DNA of 7,351 bases from CAZIOH01 sp964540815 (GTDB taxonomy: Bacteria; Myxococcota_A; Polyangia; Fen-1088), in contig CAZIOH010000163.1 of NCBI GenBank assembly GCA_964540815.1, positions 1-7,351 of the forward strand, in the 5' to 3' direction. The position numbers were made by a program, and so were the translations under genes. Every line of letters begins with the position of its first letter. Position 1 is the first letter of the stretch. Shown here piece after piece: positions 1 to 6,271 of this stretch. The notes beneath the pieces were generated by a model. The model was not told the DNA's origin, did no database searches, and saw only the letters and a list, made by a program, of their open reading frames with translations.

Positions 1-2098
1 ACTCGCGGGTGTAGTCGATCACCATGCGGTCGGTGTTGAAGCGCCAGCCGAGGGTCCGAATGGTGCGCTTCATGCGCGCCACCCAACCCCGGGGCACGTC
101 GTGCTCGTCGCGATCGTAGTAGATCGGCACGATCTCGTTCTCGAGCACGTTGTAGAGGCTGAGCGAATCGCGCCGATCTTGCTCCTCCACGTCGACGTGG
201 GTCACGCCATCGCCGATCGCGAAGCCGTTCAGGCCGTCGAAGGCCTCGGCCCACCACCCATCGAGGACCGAGAAGTTGAGCCCCCCGTTGAGCAGCACCT
301 TCTGACCGCTGGTCCCGCTGGCCTCTTGCGGACGGCGCGGATTGTTGAGCCACACGTCGACCCCCTGGACCAGGTGTCGCCCCACGTTGATGTCGTAGTT
401 CTCGATGAAGGCGATCTTGCTGTGCAGCTCGGGGATGTTGGCCACCTCGTTCACGTGCCGCAGCACCTCCTGCCCCGGGCGGTCCGCGGGGTGGGCCTTG
501 CCCGAGAAGATGAACTGCACCGGGCGGTTCGGGTTGGTCAGGAGCCGCTTGATGCGCTCGATGTCGCGGAAGACCAGATCCGCCCGCTTGTAGGTCGCGA
601 AGCGCCGGGCGAACCCGATGGTCAGCGCGTCGGGATCGAGCAGGGTGCTCGCCTCCTGCACCGCCGCCTCGGAGAGCCCGTTGGCCCTGCGCTGCTCCGC
701 CACCTTGCGGCGCACGAAGTGCACCAGGTCCGCCTTGAGCACCCGGTGGGTCTCCCACAGCTCCCGATCGTGGACGCCCTCGATGCGCGCCCAGGATTGC
801 GGATCGGACATGCGGGTCTGCCAGTCGGTGCCGAGGTGCTTGTCGTACAGGCGCTGCATCCCCGAGGCCAGCCAGGTCCGCACGTGGACCCCGTTCGTGA
901 TGTGCCCGACCGGCACATCCTCCTCGCGGTGGTTCGGCCACAGCACCTGCCAGGACTTGCGGGTCACCCGCCCGTGCAGGGCCGACACGCCGTTCGCGTA
1001 GCGCGACATCTTGAACGCCAGCACGGTCATGCACAGCGCCTCGCGGGCGTCGTCGGGGCGGATTCGCCCGAGGCCGAGGAAGTCCTGATGGGAGAGGCCG
1101 AGCGAGCGCCGCAGCGGCTCGAGGTGGCTGTCGGCCAGCTCGGGCGGGAAGCGGTCGTGCCCAGCGTCGACCGGCGTGTGGGTGGTGAAGACCGTGCTCT
1201 GCGCCACCTCCTGCGCCGCCGACAGGAAGTCGGCCCCGGTCTCCTCCATGCGCAGGCGGGTGTACTCGAGGGTGGCGAAGGCGCTGTGGCCCTCGTTGAG
1301 GTGCAGCCCCCCCCAGGAGACCCCCGCCGCGTGGAGGGCGCGGATGCCCCCCACCCCGAGCAGGAGCTCCTGGCGGATGCGGACCCGCTGATCGCCGAAG
1401 TAGAGCCGGGCCGCCAGCCGCCGGTTCTCGTCGGTGTTGCCGTCGACGTCGGTGTCGAGGAGCAAGAGGCGGTTGCGCCCGACCCGGATCTCCCAGACCC
1501 CGGCCAGCAGGGTCTCCGTGGCAGAGAACGGCACCTCGATCACGATGGGCTTGCCGCTCGGGGTGCGGGCCGGTTCGGCCGGCAGCGCCTCGGGCGGCGA
1601 GCGGACGTATTCGGCCTGCTGGCGCCCGTCCCGATCGAGCCGCTGCCGGAAGTAGGACTCCCGGTAGAAGAGCCCCACCGCCACCAGCGGCAGCCCCAGA
1701 TCGGAGGCGCTCTTCAGGTGATCGCCGGCCAGCACCCCGAGCCCGCCGCTGTAGATCGGGAGCGATTCGTGAATACCAAACTCGGCCGAGAAGTACGCCA
1801 CCGGGCGCACCCGCAGGGTCGCCGCGTGGATCGAGGCCCAGGTGTTGGGCTCATCCAGGTAGTTCGTGAGATCGCGGTACGAGGCGTCGACCCGGGCCCG
1901 CAGGGAGGCGTCCTTCGACAGCTCCTCGACCCGCTCCCTGGACATCCCCGCCAGCATCAGGACCGGGTTGTGGTTGGACGCGCGGAAGGTCTCGGGCTCG
2001 ATGTCCCGGAAGAGCTTGATGAGGTGGGGGTTCCAGGACCACCAGAGGTTGCGCGAAAGGGCCGTCAGATGATCTCGGAACTTCTCACCGTGGTTCAT
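1..2098 (-). CDS. glgP: Alpha-glucan (glycogen) phosphorylase, GT35 family, 3' end cut by window edge
   Basis: Cytosolic PLP enzyme that releases glucose-1-phosphate from the non-reducing ends of alpha-1,4-glucan. Translation from the ATG at 2096-2098 stays open for 699 codons to the window edge. The N-terminus (MNHGEKFRDHLTALSRNLWW) and the first ~100 residues look like the DUF3417 segment of the bacterial alpha-glucan phosphorylase subfamily. Subfamily signatures follow: SAEFGIHESLPIYSGGLG (about 104-121), HLNEGHSAF (266-274), GFARRFATYKRADLVFRD (495-512), FSGKAHPADRPGQE (531-544) and EASGTSGQKVLLNGG (592-606). In the last, K600 (codon at 299-301) is the expected PLP Schiff-base lysine. Family members usually have about 820-870 residues, so roughly 130-170 C-terminal residues lie beyond the left edge. 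The gene is divergent from glgC, with 173 bp between starts. No Shine-Dalgarno is visible. Family assignment is firm; preference for glycogen or maltodextrin cannot be read from sequence. Confidence 0.95.
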   Translation of the reverse strand, partial: MNHGEKFRDHLTALSRNLWWSWNPHLIKLFRDIEPETFRASNHNPVLMLAGMSRERVEELSKDASLRARVDASYRDLTNYLDEPNTWASIHAATLRVRPVAYFSAEFGIHESLPIYSGGLGVLAGDHLKSASDLGLPLVAVGLFYRESYFRQRLDRDGRQQAEYVRSPPEALPAEPARTPSGKPIVIEVPFSATETLLAGVWEIRVGRNRLLLLDTDVDGNTDENRRLAARLYFGDQRVRIRQELLLGVGGIRALHAAGVSWGGLHLNEGHSAFATLEYTRLRMEETGADFLSAAQEVAQSTVFTTHTPVDAGHDRFPPELADSHLEPLRRSLGLSHQDFLGLGRIRPDDAREALCMTVLAFKMSRYANGVSALHGRVTRKSWQVLWPNHREEDVPVGHITNGVHVRTWLASGMQRLYDKHLGTDWQTRMSDPQSWARIEGVHDRELWETHRVLKADLVHFVRRKVAEQRRANGLSEAAVQEASTLLDPDALTIGFARRFATYKRADLVFRDIERIKRLLTNPNRPVQFIFSGKAHPADRPGQEVLRHVNEVANIPELHSKIAFIENYDINVGRHLVQGVDVWLNNPRRPQEASGTSGQKVLLNGGLNFSVLDGWWAEAFDGLNGFAIGDGVTHVDVEEQDRRDSLSLYNVLENEIVPIYYDRDEHDVPRGWVARMKRTIRTLGWRFNTDRMVIDYTRE
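1771..1782 (-). repeat. AT-rich word AGTTTGGTATTC, copy 1 (inside glgP)
   Basis: On the minus strand it reads AGTTTGGTATTC and encodes Phe-Gly-Ile of the SAEFGIHE motif with three T-ending codons, TTT GGT ATT. The surrounding codons almost all end in G or C. The same 12-mer recurs in the second glgC. Confidence 0.4.
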
Positions 2099-2104
2099 GC
2101 GAGC

Positions 2105-2133
2105 ACGATATCGCCGACCGCGCCGGCCGGCAA
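2105..2133 (-). promoter_or_regulatory. Putative glgP promoter
   Basis: Read on the minus strand, a -35-like TTGCCG (2133-2128) is followed by a 17 bp spacer and a -10-like TATCGT (2110-2105). Only 6 nt separate the -10 from the ATG, so transcription would start at or next to the start codon, giving a leaderless mRNA. This agrees with the lack of a Shine-Dalgarno. Spacing is ideal for a sigma-70 type promoter, but the hexamers match the consensus only partly. Confidence 0.4.
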
Positions 2134-2149
2134 AGCAGGGGGCGCGTTT

Positions 2150-2250
2150 TCCGACGGGGACATCGTCGTCGGCGGCGTCGCCCGCGCCCCGCCGCTCGAG
2201 CCTATCTTGGCGCCAGACGGATCGTTTCTTCGGGGCTGGTCCCCGTCGGA
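2150..2250. promoter_or_regulatory. Perfect 12 bp inverted repeat in divergent control region (candidate operator pair)
   Basis: TCCGACGGGGAC at 2150-2161 is the exact reverse complement of GTCCCCGTCGGA at 2239-2250. The right copy ends one base before the glgC -10 box (2251); the left copy lies about 16 bp upstream of the proposed glgP -35. The left copy also overlaps a local imperfect dyad, CCGACG (2151-2156) with CGTCGG (2167-2172). The placement suits a regulator that binds both half-sites, possibly with looping, to control phosphorylase and glgC together. No regulator gene is visible in the window, so the function is inference. Confidence 0.4.
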
Positions 2251-2256
2251 TATACT
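2229..2256 (+). promoter_or_regulatory. Putative glgC promoter
   Basis: A good -10-like TATACT sits at 2251-2256, 15 nt before the glgC ATG. The upstream -35 region is poor: TTCGGG at 2229-2234, with a 16 bp spacer. Transcription would start near 2263, leaving a leader of about 8-9 nt without a Shine-Dalgarno. The -10 directly follows the right copy of the 12 bp inverted repeat, so a bound protein there would overlap RNA polymerase. Confidence 0.4.
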
Positions 2257-2271
2257 GCGTCGCCAGAACCT

Positions 2272-3528
2272 ATGGACGGCAACCGACGCTACTTGGCTTT
2301 GATCATGGCAGGAGGTAAAGGGTCGCGTCTTTACCCGCTGACGCTCGACCGGGCGAAGCCCGCGGTGCCCTTCGGGGGGCGCTACCGGATCATCGACTTC
2401 GTGCTGTCCAACATGGCGAACTCCGGGATTCGCGCGGTCTACGTGCTCACCCAGTACAAGTCGCAGTCCCTGGCCGAGCACGTGCAACGGACCTGGGCGG
2501 CCCGCATCGGGTACGACCAGTTCGTCACGGTGGTCCCGGCGCAGATGCGCATGGGCGAGCAGTGGTACCGGGGGACCGCCGACTCGGTCTTCCAGAACCT
2601 CCACCTCATCGAGGAGTTTCGGGCGGATGCCGTGCTGGTCTTCGGGGCGGACCACATCTACAAGATGAACATCCGCCAGATGATCGACCACCACCACGCC
2701 AAGAACGCGGTGGCCACCATCGCCTGCCTGCCCATCCCGGTGCGCGAGGCCCACCAGTTCGGGATCGTCCAGATCGACGCGGATGGCCGGGTGGTGGGCT
2801 TCCAGGAGAAGCCCGAGCGCGACCCGGTGACCATCCCCGGGGATCCCGAGCATTGCCTGGGATCCATGGGCAATTACATCTTTCATCCGGGCGCCTTGCT
2901 CGAGGAGCTGGCCAGCGATTCGGCCAAGGAATCGGCCCACGACTTCGGACGGGACATCCTCCCGGCCATGCTCAAGACGGGACGGGTGTTCGCCTACAAC
3001 TTCGGCCTCAACCGGATCCGCGGGGTCTCGGACGAGGTGGAGAACGCGTACTGGCGTGACGTGGGCACCCTCGACGCGTACTTCGAGGCCAACATGGATC
3101 TCAAGAACGTGGTGCCGAGCCTCAACCTCTACAACTGGGACTGGCCGATCCTCACCGCCCAGTTCCCCGATCCCCCGGCCAAGCTGGTCTTCGACGACGA
3201 CCACCGCCGCGGGGTGGCCTTGCAGTCGATCCTCTCGGCCGGCTGCATCGTGGCCGGTGGCTTCGTCAAGGACTCCGTCCTCGGACGCAACGTCTTCGTG
3301 GACGCCGGGGCCGAGGTGCGCGATTCGTTGCTGTTCGACAACGTCTACGTGGGTCGCAACGCCCGGGTCTACCGGACCATCGTGGACAAGAACGTCCGCA
3401 TCGCGGACGGGGACCACATCGGGCACGATCTGGCGCGCGACGCCCTGCGGTTCACCGTCAGCGAAGGGGGGGTGACCGTGGTGCAAAAGGCCAAGGACAC
3501 CTTGCTCACCCGCTCGCGGAACTTCTGA
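2272..3528 (+). CDS. glgC: Glucose-1-phosphate adenylyltransferase (ADP-glucose pyrophosphorylase), first copy
   Basis: Makes ADP-glucose and PPi from glucose-1-phosphate and ATP, the committed and usually allosteric step of glycogen synthesis. The 418-residue length is normal for bacterial GlgC. The N-terminal nucleotidyltransferase domain shows GGKGSRLYPLT (14-24), AKPAVPFGGRYRIIDF (28-43), WYRGTADSVFQN (98-109), GADHIYKMN (125-133, metal-binding Asp127), FQEKP (177-181, Lys180 matching the sugar-phosphate lysine), DFGRDILP (224-231) and YWRDVGTLDAYFEAN (260-274). Residues about 320-385 show hexapeptide-like left-handed beta-helix turns. The ATG at 2272 puts the nucleotide loop at the usual place, so this start is preferred despite no Shine-Dalgarno. 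The sequence resembles the actinobacterial/proteobacterial GlgC type and differs strongly from the second copy at the right edge. It is divergent from glgP and followed by a palindromic repeat 14 bp after the stop. Confidence 0.96.
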   Translation: MDGNRRYLALIMAGGKGSRLYPLTLDRAKPAVPFGGRYRIIDFVLSNMANSGIRAVYVLTQYKSQSLAEHVQRTWAARIGYDQFVTVVPAQMRMGEQWYRGTADSVFQNLHLIEEFRADAVLVFGADHIYKMNIRQMIDHHHAKNAVATIACLPIPVREAHQFGIVQIDADGRVVGFQEKPERDPVTIPGDPEHCLGSMGNYIFHPGALLEELASDSAKESAHDFGRDILPAMLKTGRVFAYNFGLNRIRGVSDEVENAYWRDVGTLDAYFEANMDLKNVVPSLNLYNWDWPILTAQFPDPPAKLVFDDDHRRGVALQSILSAGCIVAGGFVKDSVLGRNVFVDAGAEVRDSLLFDNVYVGRNARVYRTIVDKNVRIADGDHIGHDLARDALRFTVSEGGVTVVQKAKDTLLTRSRNF

Positions 3529-3541
3529 GGACGAGGCCCTG

Positions 3542-3700
3542 GTCCCCTGGAACAGTGAATTCTCGAAAAAGTCGCCGGTCCTCTTCGTCCCTGGCTGCGT
3601 TGCTCCTCGGTTGAATACATCGAGTATTCGCCCTCGTCGCGCCTTGCCAGGAACGAAGATGCCTCAGCGACTTTTCCAACCCTTCACTGTTCCAGGGGAC
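3542..3700. repeat. ~159 bp near-palindromic intergenic element (MITE- or REP-like)
   Basis: The ends are a perfect 18 bp inverted repeat, GTCCCCTGGAACAGTGAA at 3542-3559 and its complement at 3683-3700. Complementarity resumes inward in blocks: AAAAGTCGC, TCTTCGT, then CCTGGC, with mismatched stretches and one 1-nt offset. The centre is a smaller dyad, GAATAC...GTATTC, around 3613-3629. One step outside, CTGG on the left and CTAG on the right also nearly match. No clear target-site duplication and no transposase ORF are seen. The structure fits a non-autonomous mobile or dispersed palindromic element. It could also fold as a long hairpin just after glgC (stop at 3526-3528) and damp read-through. 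There is no T-tract, so it is not a standard intrinsic terminator. Confidence 0.75.
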
Positions 3701-3717
3701 TAGTGCCGGGGATGGCC

Positions 3718-3735
3718 GGGAGGGTGGGGGAGGGG
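3718..3735 (+). other. Canonical G-quadruplex motif with 1-nt loops
   Basis: GGG-A-GGG-T-GGGGG-A-GGGG on the plus (non-template) strand, about 140 bp upstream of the GH57 gene start. Four G-runs with single-base loops match the most stable parallel quadruplex class. The motif is plain in the sequence; any effect on transcription or on an RNA leader is inference. Confidence 0.55.
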
Positions 3736-3790
3736 CCGCCCCCGCGGGACGTGGGCGAAGCGTCTCCGAGTTGTTTCCGGATGGTGGAAC

Positions 3791-3800
3791 TTTGGTATCC
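3791..3800 (+). repeat. AT-rich word TTTGGTATCC, copy 2 (intergenic)
   Basis: A non-coding copy of the TTTGGTATYC word, between the two G-quadruplex motifs upstream of the GH57 gene. Its presence outside a gene means the word is not explained only by Phe-Gly-Ile codons. Confidence 0.35.
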
Positions 3801-3802
3801 CC

Positions 3803-3824
3803 GGGCTGGGGCGGGCGCGGGGGG
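3803..3824 (+). other. Second G-quadruplex motif upstream of GH57 gene
   Basis: GGG-CT-GGGG-C-GGG-CGC-GGGGGG on the plus strand, 50-72 bp before the GH57 ATG. It fits the G3+N1-7 pattern with short loops and lies just upstream of the -10-like box at 3859. With the motif at 3718-3735 it makes a pair of same-strand quadruplex motifs in one promoter region. Given the high GC content, one motif could be chance; two are more notable. Confidence 0.5.
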
Positions 3825-3858
3825 CGTTTCGGGCCTGCCGGCTCGGCGCCGCCTGCGA

Positions 3859-3864
3859 TATACG
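3859..3864 (+). promoter_or_regulatory. -10-like box before the GH57 gene
   Basis: TATACG ends 10 nt before the ATG at 3875. No good -35 lies 16-18 bp upstream and no Shine-Dalgarno lies between it and the start. It resembles the TATACT before glgC in sequence and in closeness to the start, which is the main support. Confidence 0.25.
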
Positions 3865-3874
3865 TCATGACGCC

Positions 3875-6127
3875 ATGACCTTGCCGATCGCGCTGGTGGT
3901 TCACGGGCACTTCTATCAGCCCCCCCGGGAAAATCCCTGGTCGGACGAGCTCGAGCGCGAGCCGTCCGCTTCTCCCTTTCACGACTGGAACCAGCGGATC
4001 CACTCCGAGTGTTACCGGGCCAACGCCTTCGCGCGCATCCACGACCGGGCCGGGCGCATCTCGTCGATCGTCAACAACTACCAGCGCATGTCGTTCAACT
4101 TCGGCCCCACGCTGGTGCGCTGGATGGAGCGCCACGATCCCGAGACCCACGGCCGCCTGGCCGCCGCGGACGCCGACCAGCAGGCACGCCTGGGGGCGGG
4201 CGGCGGGATGGCGCAGGCCTACGCCCATCCCATCTTGCCGCTCGCCAACCCGGTCGACCGGCAGACCCAGGTGCTGTGGGGGCTGGCGGATTTTCGTCGC
4301 CGCTTCGGACGCCCCGCCGAGGGCCTGTGGTTGCCGGAGACCGCGGCAAACGCCGACAGCCTGGAGACCCTGATCGATGCCGGGGTCGCCTACACCATCC
4401 TCGCGCCCGAGCAGGTGGCCGCGGTCCGCGCCCCCAAGAAGGAGTGGGATCCGGTCGACCGGGACACGGTGGACACCGGCCGCGCCTACCGCTGGTACCA
4501 CCGGGACGGGTCGGGGCGCTATCTCAGCGTGGCGGTCTTCGACGGACCGCTCTCGCGGGCGGTGGCCTTCAGCGACGCGACCCGGGACGCCGCCGCCTTC
4601 GTGGCGGCGGTGAGCGCGTCGGGGCGGCGGACCCACGCTGGCCATCCTCCGCTCGTGCTCTGCGCCTCCGACGGCGAGCTGTTCGGTCATCACAAGAAGT
4701 TCGCGGACCTGAGCCTCGCCTTCATGGCCTTCGTCGAGGCCGAGAAGCACGGCATTGGCCTGACCAACCTCGGGGCCCACCTGCGCGCGCACCCGGCGGA
4801 ATGGGAGATGGCCCTCGCCGAGGGCCCGGATGGGCGCGGGACCGCCTGGAGCTGCGCGCACGGTGTGGGTCGCTGGTGGCGCGACTGCGGCTGCAGCATG
4901 GCGGGGCCCGAGCACGGTTGGAACCAGAAGTGGCGGGGCCCTCTGCGCCTGGCCACCGATCGGCTGAACGAGGTGGCCGCCGATCTCTTCGAGGATCAGG
5001 GCGCGCACCTGCTGGTCGATCCGTGGGGGGCCCGGAACGCCTATGGCGACGTGGTCGACGCGCCCATCGCCGCACGGCTGGAGCTGGTCGACCACTTCGC
5101 AACCCCGCAGCTCACCGCCTCCGGGGACGAGGGGCGGAGACGGGCCCTCCTGCTGCTGGAGGTGCAGCGCGCGATCCTCATGATGTACGCGAGCTGCGGC
5201 TGGTACTTCGACGACATCGCCGGGCTCGAAGCCGGGCTGGTCTTGCGGCTCGGGGCGTATGCGGCCGATCTGATGACCGCGGCCGGCGCCACCGTTCCCA
5301 TGGACGAGATCTCGGACATCCTGGCGGGGGCGAAGAGCAATCTGCCCTCGGGGATCACGGGCGCGGATCTCTTCCGCCGGGCCGCGAAGGACCGCATCAC
5401 CCACGCGCACGCGCTGGCCCAGGTGGCCTTCACCCTGCTCGCGCGCCCGCCGGTGGAGGCCCGCCTCGATCCCCTGGGCCACAGGGTGGAGATCACCGGC
5501 ACCGGAACCGCCACCGACGGAGCGGTCGGGCCCGGGGATGGCTCGGGCAGCGTCGTGGTGTCGGGGCAGGCGCGCGTGGTCCATCAGCGCACCGGGATCA
5601 CCCGCGAGCTTCCCTTCCGCGCGCTGTGGGATCCCGCCCGCGGGTTCTCCTGCCAGGTGGACGGGCAGGAGGTGCAGCTGGGTGCGCTCGGCGTGGAGAG
5701 CCGCAACGTGCTCCTGCCGCTGCTCTTGCCCCAGATCGAGTCCGAAGGCGAGCCCGAGATGGCGGCGCGGGTGGCGCTCGACCTCGGTCGCGGGGTGGTG
5801 GGCACCGGGGACGCGCCCGAGGACGTGAGCTGCCGGCGCGCCTATCAACGGCTGTTCATGCGGGTGCTGGCCGGCGCGCCCGCGCGGGTGACCGAGGGGA
5901 CCATCGACCTCGCGCTCGAGCTGTTCGAGGCCGCGGGCTCGGCCCTCGCTCCCGGCACCCCGGAGCGGGCCAAGGCCGAGGAGCTGGTGGCGCACCTGGC
6001 GCACGCCGCCCCGAGCCGCGAGAGGTTCGCGCGGCTCGAGACCCGCCTCGGCTTCGCCCCCGCCGTCGACCCGGAGGCCCTCGAGGGCCCGCCGGCCATC
6101 GCCCTCGCCGCGACCACCCGCACCTAG
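3875..6127 (+). CDS. GH57-family glycoside hydrolase-like protein with DUF3536 domain
   Basis: A 750-residue, probably cytosolic protein without signal peptide or membrane segment. It begins with HGHFYQPPRENPW (10-22), the first GH57 motif in the form typical of DUF3536 proteins. NNYQRMSFNFGPTL (67-80), GLWLPETAANADSLE (150-164) and LVLCASDGELFGHHKKF (260-276) follow. By comparison with characterised GH57 enzymes, Glu155 is the candidate nucleophile and Asp266 the candidate acid/base. SCAHGVGRWWRDCGC (326-340), WNQKWRGPLR (349-358) and EVQRAILMMYASCGWYFDDIAGLE (429-452) are DUF3536 hallmarks. A Gly/Asp-rich stretch (541-559) precedes a beta-rich then helical C-terminal part. GH57 members include amylopullulanases, branching enzymes and 4-alpha-glucanotransferases. 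The exact activity of this branch is not known to me, but the neighbours point to alpha-glucan. The ATG at 3867 is out of frame and stops at once, so 3875 is the start. Confidence 0.93.
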   Translation: MTLPIALVVHGHFYQPPRENPWSDELEREPSASPFHDWNQRIHSECYRANAFARIHDRAGRISSIVNNYQRMSFNFGPTLVRWMERHDPETHGRLAAADADQQARLGAGGGMAQAYAHPILPLANPVDRQTQVLWGLADFRRRFGRPAEGLWLPETAANADSLETLIDAGVAYTILAPEQVAAVRAPKKEWDPVDRDTVDTGRAYRWYHRDGSGRYLSVAVFDGPLSRAVAFSDATRDAAAFVAAVSASGRRTHAGHPPLVLCASDGELFGHHKKFADLSLAFMAFVEAEKHGIGLTNLGAHLRAHPAEWEMALAEGPDGRGTAWSCAHGVGRWWRDCGCSMAGPEHGWNQKWRGPLRLATDRLNEVAADLFEDQGAHLLVDPWGARNAYGDVVDAPIAARLELVDHFATPQLTASGDEGRRRALLLLEVQRAILMMYASCGWYFDDIAGLEAGLVLRLGAYAADLMTAAGATVPMDEISDILAGAKSNLPSGITGADLFRRAAKDRITHAHALAQVAFTLLARPPVEARLDPLGHRVEITGTGTATDGAVGPGDGSGSVVVSGQARVVHQRTGITRELPFRALWDPARGFSCQVDGQEVQLGALGVESRNVLLPLLLPQIESEGEPEMAARVALDLGRGVVGTGDAPEDVSCRRAYQRLFMRVLAGAPARVTEGTIDLALELFEAAGSALAPGTPERAKAEELVAHLAHAAPSRERFARLETRLGFAPAVDPEALEGPPAIALAATTRT

Positions 6128-6132
6128 GCGGG

Positions 6133-6156
6133 CCGTCAAACCCCGTCAAAACCCCG
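6133..6156. repeat. Short tandem CCGTCAAA repeat after the GH57 stop
   Basis: CCGTCAAACC (6133-6142) is followed directly by CCGTCAAAACC (6143-6153) and then CCCG. This 10-11 bp duplication begins 5 bp after the GH57 stop codon and introduces the repetitive intergenic region. Confidence 0.5.
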
Positions 6157-6160
6157 CGGC

Positions 6161-6221
6161 CGTGGCCGTCGCCGTGGCCGTGATCGTGATCAGCCCCGTG
6201 ATCGTGGCCGTGCACGTGCAC
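6161..6221. repeat. CG-led hexanucleotide array, block 1
   Basis: Ten consecutive hexamers in exact register from 6161: CGTGGC, CGTCGC, CGTGGC, CGTGAT, CGTGAT, CAGCCC, CGTGAT, CGTGGC, CGTGCA, CGTGCA. Nine begin with CGT and the last three bases are drawn from a few variants. Translated on the minus strand the units give His-Gly and His-Asp dipeptides. That reading has no plausible gene around it, so it is called a degenerate simple repeat. Confidence 0.7.
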
Positions 6222-6271
6222 CCGAACGCCACGGGGGCGTTCCCGTTCAAGTGCACGTCAACGATCACGGG
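6195..6271. terminator. Compound stem-loop between convergent genes (possible bidirectional terminator)
   Basis: CCCGTGATCGT (6195-6205) pairs perfectly with ACGATCACGGG (6261-6271). Nested inside are GTGCAC (6216-6221) with GTGCAC (6251-6256), and GAACGCC (6224-6230) with GGCGTTC (6236-6242) around a 5-nt loop. It lies 68 bp after the GH57 stop and 82 bp beyond the stop of the second glgC, where convergent genes would need termination. There is no T-run on either strand, so intrinsic termination is uncertain. Confidence 0.4.

Noticed and set aside
101..2302. 733-codon open frame on the plus strand opposite glgP
   Set aside because: It lies antisense to a phosphorylase with every family motif. 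Its translation is rich in Arg, Val, His, Gly and Pro with no recognisable domain, as expected for a mirror frame of a GC-rich gene.
2095..3486. 463-codon open frame on the minus strand opposite the first glgC
   Set aside because: It is antisense to an intact glgC and its translation matches no family I recognise. It also ends inside the glgP start, which no real gene arrangement here explains.
3542..3700. Palindrome considered as an integron attC site or an intrinsic terminator
   Set aside because: Ends lack the attC core (GTTRRRY and its partner) and there is no integrase. No T-tract follows the stem, so standard intrinsic termination is not supported.
3771..3801. TTGTTT (3771-3776) with TATCCC (3796-3801) as a promoter for the GH57 gene
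   Set aside because: The spacer is 19 bp and the -10 match is poor. It stays a weak alternative to the box at 3859.
3867..3878. ATG at 3867 as an alternative GH57 start
   Set aside because: It is out of frame with the GH57 protein and reaches TGA after three codons.
3506..6139. 877-codon open frame on the minus strand opposite the GH57 gene
   Set aside because: Low-complexity Gly/Arg/Pro-rich translation that runs through the palindromic element and antisense to a well-supported GH57 gene; a GC-bias artefact.
4009..6183. 724-codon plus-strand frame overlapping the GH57 gene
   Set aside because: Arg/Gly/Pro/Ala-rich out-of-frame reading of the GH57 gene; no domain and no start signal.
6161..6221. 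Minus-strand reading with His-Gly/His-Asp repeats, like metal-binding histidine-rich loops
   Set aside because: The dipeptides follow directly from the CGTGGC/CGTGAT hexamers, and the frame continues antisense into the GH57 gene with nothing recognisable. A simple repeat explains it better than a gene remnant.
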